This document shows, piece after piece, positions 63,612 to 64,000 of a DNA stretch of 64,000 bases (its first letter is position 1; the number at the start of each line of letters is the position of its first letter). The DNA lies in contig JBIKLA010000003.1 of NCBI GenBank assembly GCA_044360075.1, positions 1 through 64,000 on the forward strand, read 5' to 3'. Below the pieces are notes generated by a model. It was not told where the DNA came from. It saw only the letters and a list, made by a program, of their open reading frames with translations, and did not search any database. This DNA is from OMII01 sp947467385. GTDB taxonomy: Bacteria; Bdellovibrionota_C; UBA2361; OMII01. Position numbers and translations under genes: made by a program.

Positions 63612-64000
63612 CTACATGACGTAGCCCAAGGTTTTCAGCTTCTCCACCTCGTCGCTTGAGTACTTCTCTGGCGCCAAGGTTGGCGGCGGCGAGCCCGTCG
63701 CGCGGCCGCTTATGTAGGCCTTAATTTGAGCCATTCCCTCACTTACCTCAGCAACTTCCGAAACGGCGCTTCCAACGTTTTCGGCCTCAAGCGGGTCGCG
63801 CTCAAGGTTGTACACCTCCCATGAGCCCTTGTCCTGGTTGAAGATGATCTTCCACGGCCAGAGCACGGCGCCGACCTTGTGAGAGAGGTGCTGAATCTCA
63901 AAGAGCGGATGGCGCTCGTGCGTGTCGAGCTCCGGATCGACGAGCAGTGGCTCGAAGCTCTTGCCGTCTATCGGCCGGGGAATCGGAGGAAGCCTCAGGA
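63612..64000 (-). CDS. Sulfatase-family hydrolase, C-terminal end only (cut by window edge)
   Basis: The minus-strand frame stays open to the right edge, so the start and catalytic part (including the modified Cys/Ser motif) lie outside. The visible end reads PIPRPIDGKSFEPLLVDPEL, then VGAVLWPWKIIFNQDKGSWEVYNLERDPLEAENVG, split here as WPWKIIF and WEVYNLERDPLEAENV, and finishes KLKTLGYVM. The pattern W.LY.L..DP.E..N and the terminal L..LGY are typical of the arylsulfatase/alkaline-phosphatase superfamily. The substrate cannot be judged. Confidence 0.75.
   Translation of the reverse strand, partial: LRLPPIPRPIDGKSFEPLLVDPELDTHERHPLFEIQHLSHKVGAVLWPWKIIFNQDKGSWEVYNLERDPLEAENVGSAVSEVAEVSEGMAQIKAYISGRATGSPPPTLAPEKYSSDEVEKLKTLGYVM

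Overview
The window is a high-GC chromosomal segment of a Gram-negative bacterium. Diderm markers are lipoboxes, a lytic transglycosylase and type III secretion-type membrane proteins. Menaquinone genes of the futalosine route, a dimeric glycyl-tRNA synthetase, class III fructose-bisphosphatase, divergent InlB-type repeats and REP-associated transposase remnants suggest a deltaproteobacterial-type lineage (Myxococcota, Bdellovibrionota or Desulfobacterota in the broad sense). That placement is inference; no rRNA is present.

Layout. 1-4.6 kb is an accessory zone: a REP-associated transposase cut by the left edge, a decayed second copy, an intergenic region with small repeats, and an orphan very basic protein. 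4.66-8.75 kb is one large secreted protein with InlB-like repeats and cysteine-rich modules. 8.8-16.1 kb (minus strand) is a compact type III secretion export-gate operon: sctI, an sctO/sctP-like gene, sctR, sctS, sctT and an sctU that stops where the autocleavage site should be. It is followed by a large histidine kinase and then a separate small gene encoding only the SctU/FlhB cytoplasmic domain. 16.3-20.3 kb is a proline catabolism operon with a HEAT-repeat lipoprotein. 20.4-28.8 kb is housekeeping: DedA, a NahK-like kinase, FtsY, SMC, PgsA and a lytic transglycosylase.

29.4-38.4 kb holds menaquinone genes (mqnD, ubiA/mqnP, ubiX, menG, mqnE) with unknown membrane and soluble proteins between them; menG and the mqnE operon diverge from a hexanucleotide, G-rich repeat block. 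38.5-44.8 kb has glycyl-tRNA synthetase, an inactive-looking M23 protein, two lipoproteins, an amidase and a CPA1 antiporter. 44.9-50.5 kb has three polytopic glycosyltransferase-like (GT-C) proteins, one with TPRs. 51.8 kb carries tRNA-His(GTG) followed by two copies of a hairpin-rich repeat. Then come a hybrid histidine kinase, an unknown protein, a FabH/FabG/GNAT/PIG-L operon (56-59.6 kb), gene remnants, a secreted protein, class III Fbp and the 3' end of a sulfatase cut by the right edge.

The most unusual item is the type III export-gate operon in which the switch protein SctU appears to be encoded in two pieces, as if already cleaved, with a sensor kinase between the pieces. The ring, ATPase and SctV genes are not in this window. 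Function assignments rest on motif recognition by eye; no database search was run.
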